This document shows, piece after piece, positions 19,775 to 29,410 of a stretch of 50,947 nt of DNA. Within the stretch, counting starts at the first letter, position 1. Each line of letters begins with the position of its first letter. The notes under the pieces are model-generated. The model saw only the letters and a program-made list of their open reading frames with translations. It was not told the origin of the DNA and ran no database searches. The position numbers and the translations under genes are program-made. The DNA is from Nitrospira sp. (GTDB lineage Bacteria; Nitrospirota; Nitrospiria; Nitrospirales; Nitrospiraceae), in assembly GCA_035968315.1 (NCBI GenBank), contig JAVYIN010000005.1, positions 1,037,501-1,088,447 of the forward strand. The letters are read 5' to 3'.

Positions 19775-21547
19775 CTAGCAATTGCGATAGCCGTTCGTGA
19801 TCGGCATCCGCCGATCCTTCCCGAACGCGCGATGGGTGATCTTGATTCCAATCGGCGCCTGGCGGCGTTTGTATTCACTGCGATCGACCAGCGCAATCAC
19901 CCTCGCCGCCACCGCCCGCTCAAAGCCCATCGCCACAATCTCTTCCAGAGACCGATCCTCTTCCACATAGGCCTTCAAAATGGGATCCAGGATCGGATAC
20001 GGCGGCAGGCTGTCTTCGTCTTTCTGGTTTGGCCGCAATTCCGCGGTGGGAGCCCGATCCAGCACGCGTTTGGGAATCACGGCCGAAGCCCCACGGGCAT
20101 TGCGCAGCCGTGACAGGTCATAGACCATCGTCTTCGGCACATCCTTGATCACCGCAAAGCCGCCGGCCATGTCGCCATAGAGCGTGGCATAGCCGACACT
20201 CATCTCGCTTTTGTTCCCAGTCGTTAGCACGAGATGGCCGAACTTATTTGAAAAGGCCATCAGAAAGTTCCCCCGAATGCGGGCCTGGAGATTTTCCTCC
20301 GTCGTATCGACAGGCCGGCCGGCAAAGGACGCCGCGAGCGACTGCCGACAGGCGTCGAAGACCGAAGTGATCGCGATCGTGTCGTACGCCATGTGGAGGC
20401 GGCGAGCCAACTCTGCCACATCCTCACCGCTCTCCTGAGAGGTGTAGGGTGAGGGCATGAACAGCCCCACGACGTTTTCGGCGCCGAGCGCATCAATCGC
20501 GATCACCGCCGTGAGCGCTGAGTCGATGCCCCCGCTCAAGCCGATGACGGCTTTTTTGAATCCATTCTTGCGGACATAGTCCTGCACGCCGAGCACGAGG
20601 GCGTCATAGACCTCTTCCAACTCTTCCCGTGGAGCCTGAAGAGACGGCACCACCCTGGCCCGCTTCGAGGGGGCCGGTAATTTCACCATCACCCGCTCAA
20701 CCACACTGGCCAACTTGCCCCCCAGCGCCTTGGCCCGCCGTTGCGCCATCCGCTGGCGAACCACCGCATCCACGTTCACATCGGCAACCAGAAAATCTTC
20801 TTGAAAGGCCTTTCCCCGTGCAATCACCGTCCCCGTCTGATCGAGCACAAGACTGTTCCCGTCGAACACCAATTCATCCTGCCCGCCGACCGTATTGGTG
20901 TAGGTCACAATCACCCCGTTCTCCCGCGCCCGCGTCGCCAGCATCTGCTCGCGAGTCCGGCTTTTTCCGATCTGAAACGGGGAGGCATTGATGTTGACGA
21001 TCACTTCCGCCCCGGCGGCGGCCAACAAGCGAGTCGGCCCGTCAGGGAACCAAATGTCTTCACAGATATTGATGCCGATCGTCGCCCCGCGAAGGGTCAG
21101 CAACGGCAGCGTCCGCCCAGGGTGAAAATACCGGCTCTCATCGAAAACGCCATAATTCGGGAGGATCCACTTGCTATAACTGGCAACCAGACCTCGTTCG
21201 TTCAACACAGCCGCAGCATTCGACAATTCATGCTGGCCCTCGGCGACCACAGGGCGACGGGTCGCCCTGTCGCTGGCCCGTCCTTGCCCGACATAGCCGA
21301 CCACGGCGAGCAGCCCCCGACAGTCCTTGGCAATCTCATCGAGCGCGCGCAGATTGTCCGCAATGAACCGCGGCTTCAGCAGCAAATCCTCCGGGGGATA
21401 TCCCGTCACCGCCAATTCCGGAAACGCCACGACATCGGCCTTGGCTTTGCGCGCCTCTTTGATCCAGGATTTGATCGCACGAGTATTCCCGGCGATATCA
21501 CCGACGGTGGGATTCATCTGGGCCATGGCCAGCCGAAGGATTTGCAT
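19775..21547 (-). CDS. nadE: Glutamine-dependent NAD+ synthetase
   Basis: A 590-residue two-domain enzyme that amidates deamido-NAD to NAD using glutamine nitrogen. The N-terminal nitrilase-type glutaminase domain has the triad E44 (FPEL), K126 (YSKWILP) and C162 (NICEDIWFP). The C-terminal synthetase domain carries the ATP-binding loop GLSGGIDSALTA. The length is usual for the glutamine-dependent form. It is the last gene of an aroB-ANTAR-nadE run, starting 27 nt after the regulator's stop. Confidence 0.95.
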   Translation of the reverse strand: MQILRLAMAQMNPTVGDIAGNTRAIKSWIKEARKAKADVVAFPELAVTGYPPEDLLLKPRFIADNLRALDEIAKDCRGLLAVVGYVGQGRASDRATRRPVVAEGQHELSNAAAVLNERGLVASYSKWILPNYGVFDESRYFHPGRTLPLLTLRGATIGINICEDIWFPDGPTRLLAAAGAEVIVNINASPFQIGKSRTREQMLATRARENGVIVTYTNTVGGQDELVFDGNSLVLDQTGTVIARGKAFQEDFLVADVNVDAVVRQRMAQRRAKALGGKLASVVERVMVKLPAPSKRARVVPSLQAPREELEEVYDALVLGVQDYVRKNGFKKAVIGLSGGIDSALTAVIAIDALGAENVVGLFMPSPYTSQESGEDVAELARRLHMAYDTIAITSVFDACRQSLAASFAGRPVDTTEENLQARIRGNFLMAFSNKFGHLVLTTGNKSEMSVGYATLYGDMAGGFAVIKDVPKTMVYDLSRLRNARGASAVIPKRVLDRAPTAELRPNQKDEDSLPPYPILDPILKAYVEEDRSLEEIVAMGFERAVAARVIALVDRSEYKRRQAPIGIKITHRAFGKDRRMPITNGYRNC

Positions 21548-21574
21548 CCGGTCCCGTTACCAGTTCGTCACGGC

Positions 21575-22837
21575 CTACACACTACGCTTTTCGGCCCGCT
21601 CTTCGATATCGCCGGCAAGCAAAATCGCTTCGGCGATTTCACGCATGGACTTCCGCAAATCCATGCTCTGCCGCTGAATGAGTTTGAAGGCCTCTTCTTC
21701 TGTGAGCCGCTTGGATCGCATGAGGTACCCCTTGGCGCGATCTAAAAGTTTTCGCACGGCGAGGGCTTCCTGCATTTCAAAAGACTTTTCCAGCAAGGTG
21801 GTATGTTCAATGGAAATCGCCGCCTGATTGGCAATGGCTTGCATCAAGCGCACCTCTTCGGACGTAAAGCTGTGCGGAACCGACGTATAACTGTTGATCA
21901 CGCCGATGGCCTTGTCCCGCATCATCATCGGGACAGAGAGCAACGAACACAGGCCTTCCTTCGCGGCCAAATCAGGATACATATAATCCTGCTCTTTGGT
22001 CACGTCAGGCACAATGATCGGCCGCCGCTCCTGAACCACGCGTCCGCTGATACTCTGTCCGGTTTTGAGATGGGGCTTGCGCCGGTACTGCTCACTCAAA
22101 CTCTGAGTCGCCGCAATCTTGAGTTCTCCGGATACTTCGTCCAGCAGCATAATCGAGCAAATTTTCGACCCCAACATTTGAGCGGTCATTGTCACGATCA
22201 ATTGCAGCACGTCATCGATAATCCGGTTGGAGACAACCGTTTCAGACACCTGCGACAACGTCTCCAACTGCACGGCCTTTCTGCGCATTTGATCGTACAG
22301 CCTGGCATTCTCAATCGCACCGCCCACCTGATTGGCAATAGTGGTCAGCAGCGCCAACTCGTCCTCACGATACCGGCGCGCCCGCTTATGCTGCACATTG
22401 ATGACGCCGGTGACTTCCTTCTTGACGAGGATCGGCACCGACACGAATGCCTGATAGCGATCTTCCGGGAGGTTATTGAAAAACTTGAATCGCGAATCTT
22501 CGCTGGCGTTACTGGGGATCACGACACGGGTGCGCTCACGCGCCACCCACCCGGTAATACCTTCGCCTAAGCCGATGGTGATGCGGCCAATGAGACGAGG
22601 ATGGGGGTTTTTCGATGCCCGCAAGACCAACTCATCACGCCCCTCGGACAACAGATAGAGCAGGCACGCATCGGCTTTGGTCACTTCCACGACGACATCG
22701 ACGATATGCCGCAACACCGCCTCAAGATCCAGAGTATTGCTGATCGATTCACTGATGCGATGCAAGACATCCACTTCACGTGTTTTTTCTCGCAAGGCCT
22801 GCTCAAGTTGTGCGGAAGAGAGCTTTTTGCTTTCCAT
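21575..22837 (-). CDS. GAF-GAF-ANTAR antitermination regulator
   Basis: A 420-residue cytoplasmic regulator. After a short N-terminal helix come two GAF sensor domains (about 25-165 and 185-335; for example GRITIGLGEGITGWVARE and SISGRVVQERRPIIVPDV). A C-terminal ANTAR domain follows (about 355-412) with the family pattern LLDRAKGYLM...LTEEEAFKLIQRQSM...MREIAEAIL. ANTAR proteins bind paired hexaloop hairpins and stop terminators from forming. No histidine kinase or receiver domain is present, so the signal should be a small ligand or redox state felt by the GAF domains. It lies between aroB and nadE, about 3 kb from the nitrogen cluster whose leaders carry matching hairpins. Confidence 0.9.
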   Translation of the reverse strand: MESKKLSSAQLEQALREKTREVDVLHRISESISNTLDLEAVLRHIVDVVVEVTKADACLLYLLSEGRDELVLRASKNPHPRLIGRITIGLGEGITGWVARERTRVVIPSNASEDSRFKFFNNLPEDRYQAFVSVPILVKKEVTGVINVQHKRARRYREDELALLTTIANQVGGAIENARLYDQMRRKAVQLETLSQVSETVVSNRIIDDVLQLIVTMTAQMLGSKICSIMLLDEVSGELKIAATQSLSEQYRRKPHLKTGQSISGRVVQERRPIIVPDVTKEQDYMYPDLAAKEGLCSLLSVPMMMRDKAIGVINSYTSVPHSFTSEEVRLMQAIANQAAISIEHTTLLEKSFEMQEALAVRKLLDRAKGYLMRSKRLTEEEAFKLIQRQSMDLRKSMREIAEAILLAGDIEERAEKRSV

Positions 22838-22849
22838 ATCTCCGAATCG

Positions 22850-23995
22850 CTACTGTGATGCCATACGGCGAGAAGAAACCTGCTTCCGACGCCCTGCTGA
22901 ATCTCCCTGCGAAGCCCGAAACCAGTCCAGAAACACCTGGCGTTCAAGCGGTGCCATACGCACCCGGCCGATCGCCTCAGGCCACACACCGATGACTTTC
23001 CCTTGAGAAACCTTTTTATCGTGCTGCATCGCCGACCACACCTTCGCCGCTGAACGAGTGGTCGCACAATCGGATAGCCCTGCGGCCAGGACCACCTTTC
23101 GAATGCGTGTCACCGTCTTGTCGTCACAATATCCCTGGCTTCGCGCCAATTCCGCCTCTAGTACCAACCCGATGCCTACAGCTTCCCCATGAACTAACGC
23201 CCGATACCCGCCCATGGCTTCAAGCGCATGACCAATCGTATGGCCATAGTTCAAAATTCTCCGACGGTCCGATTCACGCTCATCTTCCGCTACCACCTGC
23301 GCCTTGATCTCGCATGAGCGTTTGACGACCTGCATAACCACCTTCTGCTCAAGCCGCAATAACGCAGGCATCGTCCGTTCAAGATACGCAAAGAAGGCGC
23401 GGTCGGCAATAATGCCGTACTTGATCACTTCCGCAAGTCCTGCAACCCATTCCCGTTTCGGAAGCGTTCGCAATAATTGCGGATCAATCCACACAGCGCG
23501 GGGCTGATGAAAAGCGCCGATGAGGTTCTTGCCCAACCGGTGATCCACGCCGGTCTTTCCGCCGACACTGGAATCAACCTGGGCCACTAAGGAGGTCGGG
23601 ATTTGCACAAACGGCATGCCGCGTTGATAAATCGCCGCCGCAAATCCTGTGAGATCGCCGATCACCCCGCCCCCGAGTGCCACGAGAACCGATTGCCGCT
23701 CGAACCGGTGCTTGGCGAGCACATCCAGTATTTTCCCAATGGTTGCGAAAGTTTTGGTTTCTTCCCCCGGCGGGAGAATGATCGGCACCGGAGTAAAACC
23801 CGCTCGTTTCAGCTGGATCAGTGCCGGCTTGAGATAATGGCGCGCCACATGACGATCCGTCACCACGCCGACTAATCCGGAAGCCGTGAGCGCTCGCAGC
23901 CGTACGCCAAGCTCTCGGAGAAGTCCCGGACCGATTGTAATCGTATAGCTCCGATCTCCCAGAGAAACCGGCACCTGAGTCGTTCGAATGACCAT
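22850..23995 (-). CDS. aroB: 3-Dehydroquinate synthase
   Basis: A 381-residue enzyme of the shikimate pathway, converting DAHP to 3-dehydroquinate. Motifs include the NAD-binding GGGVIGDLTGFAA, QIPTSLVAQVDSSVGGK and the metal-binding RRILNYGHTIGHALE. The C-terminus is about 20 residues longer than typical, basic and probably flexible. It is the first gene of the aroB-ANTAR-nadE run, ending 12 nt before the regulator. Confidence 0.96.
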   Translation of the reverse strand: MVIRTTQVPVSLGDRSYTITIGPGLLRELGVRLRALTASGLVGVVTDRHVARHYLKPALIQLKRAGFTPVPIILPPGEETKTFATIGKILDVLAKHRFERQSVLVALGGGVIGDLTGFAAAIYQRGMPFVQIPTSLVAQVDSSVGGKTGVDHRLGKNLIGAFHQPRAVWIDPQLLRTLPKREWVAGLAEVIKYGIIADRAFFAYLERTMPALLRLEQKVVMQVVKRSCEIKAQVVAEDERESDRRRILNYGHTIGHALEAMGGYRALVHGEAVGIGLVLEAELARSQGYCDDKTVTRIRKVVLAAGLSDCATTRSAAKVWSAMQHDKKVSQGKVIGVWPEAIGRVRMAPLERQVFLDWFRASQGDSAGRRKQVSSRRMASQ

Positions 23996-24065
23996 GATTC
24001 GTATCCATCAAGAGGCCCTGCCCAAAAGACACCGTGTCCCTTGAGGCCTTCTCTCCGCTCTGCTC

Positions 24066-24095
24066 CCTATAATTCCGATACACACAGAATTCCAA
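24066..24095 (-). promoter_or_regulatory. Candidate promoter of the aroB operon
   Basis: Minus strand: TTGGAA (24095-24090), an 18-nt spacer, and TATAGG (24071-24066), about 70 nt before the aroB start. Both boxes match consensus at four of six positions, so this is tentative. Confidence 0.35.
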
Positions 24096-24187
24096 CCGGG
24101 CTGGCTAAGGCGGAATGGTAACACAGTACTGGCGATACTAAAAGGTGACGGGGACGAACGAAGAGAGGCCAAGGAAATGCGGGCCGT

Positions 24188-24237
24188 CAAAACAACATGG
24201 CCCGTCCCCACTGCCATCGGCAACGGGAACGGGCCAC
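24188..24237 (-). terminator. Terminator of the pilMNOPQ operon
   Basis: Minus strand: TGGCCCGT...ACGGGCCA forms an 8-bp GC-rich outer stem (24236-24229 with 24205-24198). CCC/GGG pairs lie inside, and TGTTGTTTTG follows. It lies about 50 nt after the pilQ stop and before the aroB promoter, as expected for an intrinsic terminator. The loop is longer than usual. Confidence 0.55.
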
Positions 24238-24289
24238 GCACCTGCTATTTCCTCAACAACACCTAAACCGACACCCTCAATCGTGCAGG

Positions 24290-26263
24290 CTAAATCGCCC
24301 GCATGATCGTCGGCGTGAGGAAAATCAACAATTCCTGCTTCGACACCGTTTCAGACTTATTTTTGAACAACCAACCGAGCACCGGAATTCGTGACAGATA
24401 CGGCACACCCTGCACGTTGTTCCCCTGCGTATCGACAAACACACCACCAATCACCATGGTCTCCCCATCGCGCACCACCACTTGCGTGGTGGCCTCGCGA
24501 CGATCGATACTGGGCCCAGCAGGATTGCTTCGCGCACCCACAGAGTTTCTCGTAGCGCGCACTTTCAACATAATCTGCTTGCCGATTTCCCGCGGGTCTC
24601 TCGATGTAATCTGCGGCGTCACATTCAACTCAAGATTCGCATCCACAAATGTGGTCTGTGTACCCTGAAGCGAGGTGGTCTGGAAGGGAATCGACTCACC
24701 CTGCGAGATTTTAGCTTCCCGCTTATCCAATGTCGTCACCTTGGGAGACGCGATCACCTTCGTCAATCCCAACAGTTCCCCAGCGGATAACCGCATGTCG
24801 AGGGCAAATCCCGGAGCCAACTTGCCGAATTGATAGCCAATGGCCGGGACAGCGGGAAGACCGCCCACCTGCGCAGGAAGATTTACGATGAAATCGCGGG
24901 GAATTGTTCCTGTTCCGCTTTGACCTGCAGCAGTACCACCTAATGGTGCAAATGCGCCCGTGGCATTCCCAAAGAAATTAAACTTATTGCTGCTAAAATC
25001 CGCATTCTGAACACCCCACTGAATTCCCAAGCCTCTCGCATAGGCCGTATCAGCTTGCACAATGCGTGCTTCGATCTGCACCTGCGGGACCTGCAAGTCC
25101 AGCCCATCCACCAACTGTTTCAGAACCGCAAGCTTGGTCTCAGTCTCGCGTACGATCAACGCGTTGCTGCCTTGGCTAATCGTCATCACTCCTCGGGGGC
25201 TCAAATACTGCTTGAGCGATGTCATGAGTTCTTGCGCGGGAAGATTCCGGATATAGAAAACACGATCCACCAATTCTTCCGCCTTGACCTTCGCCTCTTT
25301 CGCTTTCGCTTCCTCATCCTGCTGTTTGGCAATGTTGGTCAACGTGTCCACCCACACAATGGTGCCCTGCCGGATCATGCCCAAGCCATTCATCTTCAGG
25401 AGCATGTCCAAGGCTTGATCCCACGGCACACTCACCAGCTTCATGGTCACCTTGGCTTTCACGCCTTCACCGACCACAATATTGAATCCACTCACCTCAG
25501 CAATCAGGCGAAGAATATTCGTGATATCGGCCTGCTGAAAATCAAGCGAGACCCTGCGACCAACATACCGAGTCTGTCCCGCCACAACATCTTGTGTCTG
25601 GACGTCATCCGACGGATTGGGTTCTCCCGCCATTTGAACAGTGCGCACCTTGAACTTTTCCTGGGCCACACCAATAAACCGGGAGCCTCGAACGGGCGGC
25701 CGCGCGGATGTTTTCGAGCCTACTCCCTCGATATCCAAGTCGCTCTGAGAAATGGCCGCCGATGAAAGCATTGGGCTACCGGCTGCAGGCTTAAGCGTCA
25801 CCAAAACCTCCCTGCCGGAAGATCTCACCGTAAAGGCAGGCTGCTCAAGGAGATCAAAAACCAGGCGAACTTTTTCGGCATGATCCCCCACCCTTACTCG
25901 CTTCAGCAACGGATGCTGCCCAAGAATCACCGACGATTTGAGGGCCGATGACACCGCCACAAGATCGACCACCAACCGATTGTCGTCCAATCGTTTAACA
26001 TCGTGAAATAACTTTCCATCACCTGTGACGACCACGGTAACCTGATCTCCATCTGGCCGAATTGACACATTCGTCACAGCCTGTGCAGGCAACGTCGCCA
26101 CATCGTCTCTCTCGACGAGGTTTTCTTGAGTCCTCGCCTCCGCCCTGGAGTCAACCGCCCAATCCCCGGCCTGCGCGATTGACGCACCAAGGATCAAGCT
26201 TGCCGTTCCAATGAGCCATGCCCGACCAAAATACTTGCCTGGAACTGCCAATGATGTGTTCAT
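24290..26263 (-). CDS. pilQ: Type IV pilus secretin
   Basis: A 657-residue outer membrane secretin that forms the pore for type IV pili. A signal peptide (to about A32) precedes an AMIN domain (about 50-150, peptidoglycan-binding type). An STN/secretin N0 domain (RRVSLDFQQADITNILRLIA) and an N1 domain (VFYIRNLPAQEL) follow, then the C-terminal secretin barrel (for example VTPQITSRDP and PVLGWLFKN). The ATG overlaps the pilP stop by 4 nt (ATGA). It is the last gene of pilMNOPQ and is followed by a terminator. Confidence 0.95.
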   Translation of the reverse strand: MNTSLAVPGKYFGRAWLIGTASLILGASIAQAGDWAVDSRAEARTQENLVERDDVATLPAQAVTNVSIRPDGDQVTVVVTGDGKLFHDVKRLDDNRLVVDLVAVSSALKSSVILGQHPLLKRVRVGDHAEKVRLVFDLLEQPAFTVRSSGREVLVTLKPAAGSPMLSSAAISQSDLDIEGVGSKTSARPPVRGSRFIGVAQEKFKVRTVQMAGEPNPSDDVQTQDVVAGQTRYVGRRVSLDFQQADITNILRLIAEVSGFNIVVGEGVKAKVTMKLVSVPWDQALDMLLKMNGLGMIRQGTIVWVDTLTNIAKQQDEEAKAKEAKVKAEELVDRVFYIRNLPAQELMTSLKQYLSPRGVMTISQGSNALIVRETETKLAVLKQLVDGLDLQVPQVQIEARIVQADTAYARGLGIQWGVQNADFSSNKFNFFGNATGAFAPLGGTAAGQSGTGTIPRDFIVNLPAQVGGLPAVPAIGYQFGKLAPGFALDMRLSAGELLGLTKVIASPKVTTLDKREAKISQGESIPFQTTSLQGTQTTFVDANLELNVTPQITSRDPREIGKQIMLKVRATRNSVGARSNPAGPSIDRREATTQVVVRDGETMVIGGVFVDTQGNNVQGVPYLSRIPVLGWLFKNKSETVSKQELLIFLTPTIMRAI

Positions 26264-26892
26264 TCTAAGCCCTCTTTCGGATGGAGAAGCTTGACGTATT
26301 CCCGCTCCTGTTTTTTGCCATAGACATCAGTAAACCGCTCTTGCACAATAATGCCCCGCTCTGTGATCGCGCTGACCACGCCGTTATTCTGCCCCATTCG
26401 AGTCCCACGCCTCACCGTATATCCATACCCCTCAGGTGTTTGAACCATCGCGGTATATCCATAGGCGCCCCACACAATAGCAATCAGATTCAGTTCCGTT
26501 AAATTGACTCGCTGTAAAGGAGGCAAATTAACGTCCACCTTCCCAAGCTGAAGCTGCTGTACAACCGGGGCAAACGGATCACGACGCCCAGCAGGATCGT
26601 ATCCAAACCCAGCTCCCGTTTCAGTCACCGATAAATCCACAGGAAGAGCACTGACAATTTCTCCCTGAGCCTGACTCGATGTCGGAATGATCGGCTGGCG
26701 TTGAAGGTCTTGGACAGGAGCCACCTTGATAGACTCTTGTCTCATCGGATTGATTTGGCTAGGAGGCGAAACCGGACCACCAGCCAAAACCTGTGCGACT
26801 CCGGCCAACACACAGAATATCCCGCCCCCCAGTAATACCGTCCGCCGATACTGGCAGCGGGATATTTCATCATACGAGCTGAACCTTCGCAT
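26260..26892 (-). CDS. pilP: Type IV pilus assembly lipoprotein/periplasmic protein
   Basis: A 210-residue PilP, read from the ATG at 26892, which has GAGGAG just before it; an open frame to 27045 overlaps pilO and is not used. There is an N-terminal membrane segment (VLLGGGIFCVLAGVAQVLA) without an evident lipobox cysteine. The folded domain holds the family signature GRRDPFAP. The C-terminal beta domain (LNLIAIVWGAYGYTAMVQ) binds the PilQ secretin in known systems. Confidence 0.88.
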   Translation of the reverse strand: MRRFSSYDEISRCQYRRTVLLGGGIFCVLAGVAQVLAGGPVSPPSQINPMRQESIKVAPVQDLQRQPIIPTSSQAQGEIVSALPVDLSVTETGAGFGYDPAGRRDPFAPVVQQLQLGKVDVNLPPLQRVNLTELNLIAIVWGAYGYTAMVQTPEGYGYTVRRGTRMGQNNGVVSAITERGIIVQERFTDVYGKKQEREYVKLLHPKEGLE

Positions 26893-26905
26893 AACTCCTC
26901 GATTT

Positions 26906-27547
26906 CTATTTGCCAGGCTGAACTGGCTTTGCGAGATTGGCCGTCGGCACAGCAGCAACTTGCTTCTCAGGTGGAGCGGCATAGGCCACGAGATCGAACT
27001 GCGTTTGCGAAACCACCCGCCCTTGATCCATCTTTGGAGACCCAATTTTCAGCCCGGAGACCGTGATAATCTGGGGCAAGTGATTGATGCGATCAAAAAA
27101 GAGCGCGGCCGTATGGTACGCCCCCGAGACTTCCACATTAACAGGCATCTTCACGAAAAGTTTGGACGCATCCTCCGCTTGGGATCCAGGTTTCCATAAC
27201 TTAATATTGAGCCCTAACCGCACCCCCAAATCTGACACTTGCTTCAGCAACATGACGGCTTCTTCCTCCGGAGGCAGGCGCTCCTTCTTTTTTGCCAATT
27301 CGATCTCAAGTTGCTTATTCGCCGCCACCAGCTCATCCAAATGCTTCACCTTGATCGTCAAGGTCTGCACCTCGCCATCCAGCCGCGCATTCTCGGCATG
27401 GAGCGCCTCAATCGCCGCCGACTTTGGCTCAGCGATATAAAAATAAAATCCGGCCACCATGACGCCAACACATAGGCTCAACAGGGCCACCTTCTGCATG
27501 GCGGGAATATTCCGCAACACATCGAGATTGATCGTAGGCGCAGCCAT
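26906..27547 (-). CDS. pilO: Type IV pilus inner membrane protein
   Basis: A 213-residue bitopic protein. One membrane helix (about 17-34, KVALLSLCVGVMVAGFYFYI) is followed by a coiled coil (about 45-95) and a ferredoxin-like periplasmic domain. It pairs with PilN and PilP to link the inner platform to PilQ. It starts 3 nt after the pilN stop. The C-terminus is Pro/Ala/Lys-rich. Confidence 0.88.
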   Translation of the reverse strand: MAAPTINLDVLRNIPAMQKVALLSLCVGVMVAGFYFYIAEPKSAAIEALHAENARLDGEVQTLTIKVKHLDELVAANKQLEIELAKKKERLPPEEEAVMLLKQVSDLGVRLGLNIKLWKPGSQAEDASKLFVKMPVNVEVSGAYHTAALFFDRINHLPQIITVSGLKIGSPKMDQGRVVSQTQFDLVAYAAPPEKQVAAVPTANLAKPVQPGK

Positions 27548-27550
27548 ACC

Positions 27551-28102
27551 TCAACCTTTCAGGCGAAATGCCAACTTGAATTGATAGATATTGATCGCGC
27601 TTTCAACGGCTGCCCGGCTTTCCTGAAGATTGATATTCGAGAAGAAATCGGTCCGACGAAGATTATTGACAAACTCTACGACGTCATCATTGGTGAGGGC
27701 CCGGCCTTCCAATTCGACAGAGTCTGTGGAAATCTTCAAGCTGGTCAGCCACACCTTGAGAGGCTCCAGACTCTGGCTCACATAGTCGAGCACCTTGACA
27801 GGGCCTACCCGCGACTTTTCCAGCTGATCGATCACACGATTCTTATCTTCGAGCAGTTTCTTTTTCTGTTCAAAATCCTGAACCTGCTTTACTTGCTCTT
27901 TTAATTGGGCGACCTGCTTCTCCTTATCCCGCTTTTCCTCTTGCCGCGCTTCAATTTCGCTGTCCAAAGCAGCCGTATACCACCAACACCCTGCCACGGT
28001 AATCAGAAGCACTCCGATCCCCAATAGCGCCTGAGCCCGAACATCATATTGAGGCTTTGCTGTTCGGCCCTTGGGTCCTGGAAGAAGATTAATGCGAATC
28101 AT
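27551..28102 (-). CDS. pilN: Type IV pilus inner membrane protein
   Basis: A 183-residue bitopic protein. It begins with the conserved INLLPG motif (residues 4-9) that docks into PilM. A membrane helix (about 27-48) and a Lys/Gln/Glu-rich coiled coil follow, then a small periplasmic domain. The start overlaps the pilM stop by 4 nt. Family and order pilM-N-O-P-Q are unambiguous. Confidence 0.92.
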   Translation of the reverse strand: MIRINLLPGPKGRTAKPQYDVRAQALLGIGVLLITVAGCWWYTAALDSEIEARQEEKRDKEKQVAQLKEQVKQVQDFEQKKKLLEDKNRVIDQLEKSRVGPVKVLDYVSQSLEPLKVWLTSLKISTDSVELEGRALTNDDVVEFVNNLRRTDFFSNINLQESRAAVESAINIYQFKLAFRLKG

Positions 28103-29211
28103 CGGTCCCCCACGAATCTCATGGCCAATCCCACTGCAACAGAAGCAAGCGGCGCCATGGCAGCCAATTCGTCCTGATCAACACCGCTTCTAGTCGTATC
28201 GATTTCCTCGAAGGGGTTCGCCACTTCGACTGGTGTGTGCATATGCTCGCCTAATTGCTGTACTAAGCCTTTCATGCGCGCAACACCGCCACAGACCAGC
28301 ACACGATCCAGGCCGACATCGGGAGCCGATGTCTTGAAGTAATCGACCGTGCGCGCGATTTCAGACGCCACCTCTCCATTCACGCCATCCAGCACCTGTT
28401 TGATCGATCCATTTCCAGCATGGCCGCCCCCTTCGCCCTTCTTCGCCTCTTCGGCCTCTTCGTACGACAAGCCCATTTCACGTTGAATCGCCTCGGTATA
28501 ACGATTCCCTCCAAGGGGAATATCACGGGTAAAGAGCGACACCCCGCCGCGGATAATGTTCACATTCATCACACTGGCGCCAACGTTGACCAGCGCCGTC
28601 GTTTCCTCTTGCCCCGTGGGATAATTGATGGCATGCATATTCTCAATGGCAAAGGCGTCCACATCCATGATCAACGGCACCAATCCCGCGCCCTTTACAA
28701 GCTCGGTCAACTCATTGATCTTTGCCTTCTTTGCCGCCACCAGAATGACGGATATCTCGCCACCTCCCCCCTCTACATCGGCAGGATCAGGAGGCAGCAC
28801 GTGAAAATCGATATTCACTTCATTGATATCGAACGGAATGTATTGTTCAGCCGCAAGCTTGACCTGGCCCTCCAATTCCTCATCCGGCATAGGAGGGAGA
28901 CTGATTTTTTTCACGATGACGGCATGCCCCGAGATAGACACCGCCACCTGATTATTCTTCACTTTCAATTCATCGAACAATTCACGAATGGCCGAGATAA
29001 CACGCCCCTCGTCCATGACCTCCCCATCGACAATCACTTCAGGCTCAAGCGGCTTGACCCCAAACTTCTGCAAACTATACCGCCCCTTGGACTCTTTCAG
29101 CTGCACCAGCTTGATGGCGCTGGATCCAATATCCAAACCTACAAGCTGACGCTTTGGCGTCAGGAGTGAAACGATATCGGTCTCAAACACATTTTTAAAT
29201 GAACTCAGCAT
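28099..29211 (-). CDS. pilM: Type IV pilus actin-like ATPase
   Basis: A 370-residue cytoplasmic actin-fold protein of the PilM/FtsA group. LVGLDIGSSAIKLVQL is the phosphate 1 motif, TTALVNVGASVMNVNI the phosphate 2 motif, and RVLVCGGVARMKGL the adenosine motif. I choose the ATG at 29211, with GGTGAGG upstream; a TTG at 29223 is the alternative. First gene of the pilMNOPQ operon. Confidence 0.92.
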   Translation of the reverse strand: MLSSFKNVFETDIVSLLTPKRQLVGLDIGSSAIKLVQLKESKGRYSLQKFGVKPLEPEVIVDGEVMDEGRVISAIRELFDELKVKNNQVAVSISGHAVIVKKISLPPMPDEELEGQVKLAAEQYIPFDINEVNIDFHVLPPDPADVEGGGGEISVILVAAKKAKINELTELVKGAGLVPLIMDVDAFAIENMHAINYPTGQEETTALVNVGASVMNVNIIRGGVSLFTRDIPLGGNRYTEAIQREMGLSYEEAEEAKKGEGGGHAGNGSIKQVLDGVNGEVASEIARTVDYFKTSAPDVGLDRVLVCGGVARMKGLVQQLGEHMHTPVEVANPFEEIDTTRSGVDQDELAAMAPLASVAVGLAMRFVGDR

Positions 29212-29382
29212 AGGCCTCACCAACCAACTCTACAGGACAAACTGTTAGGCGTGAATACATTCCTCAATTTCACCAAACCCTATCGGTCATCGCCCTTCTC
29301 TTTCACGAATCTCTTGGGGAAAGCCCATTGGTTGCGTGTTGCAGCGGCTCGCGGGTAAGTCATTTTCTCTAGGCACAAGAGA

Positions 29383-29410
29383 AGTATAATCCATATGCTA
29401 TACCTGTCAA
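29383..29410 (-). promoter_or_regulatory. Promoter of the pilMNOPQ operon
   Basis: Minus strand: perfect -35 TTGACA (29410-29405), a 16-nt spacer and -10 TATACT (29388-29383). A start near 29376 leaves a 5' UTR of about 165 nt before pilM. This is the strongest promoter-like site in the 29224-29928 gap. Confidence 0.65.
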
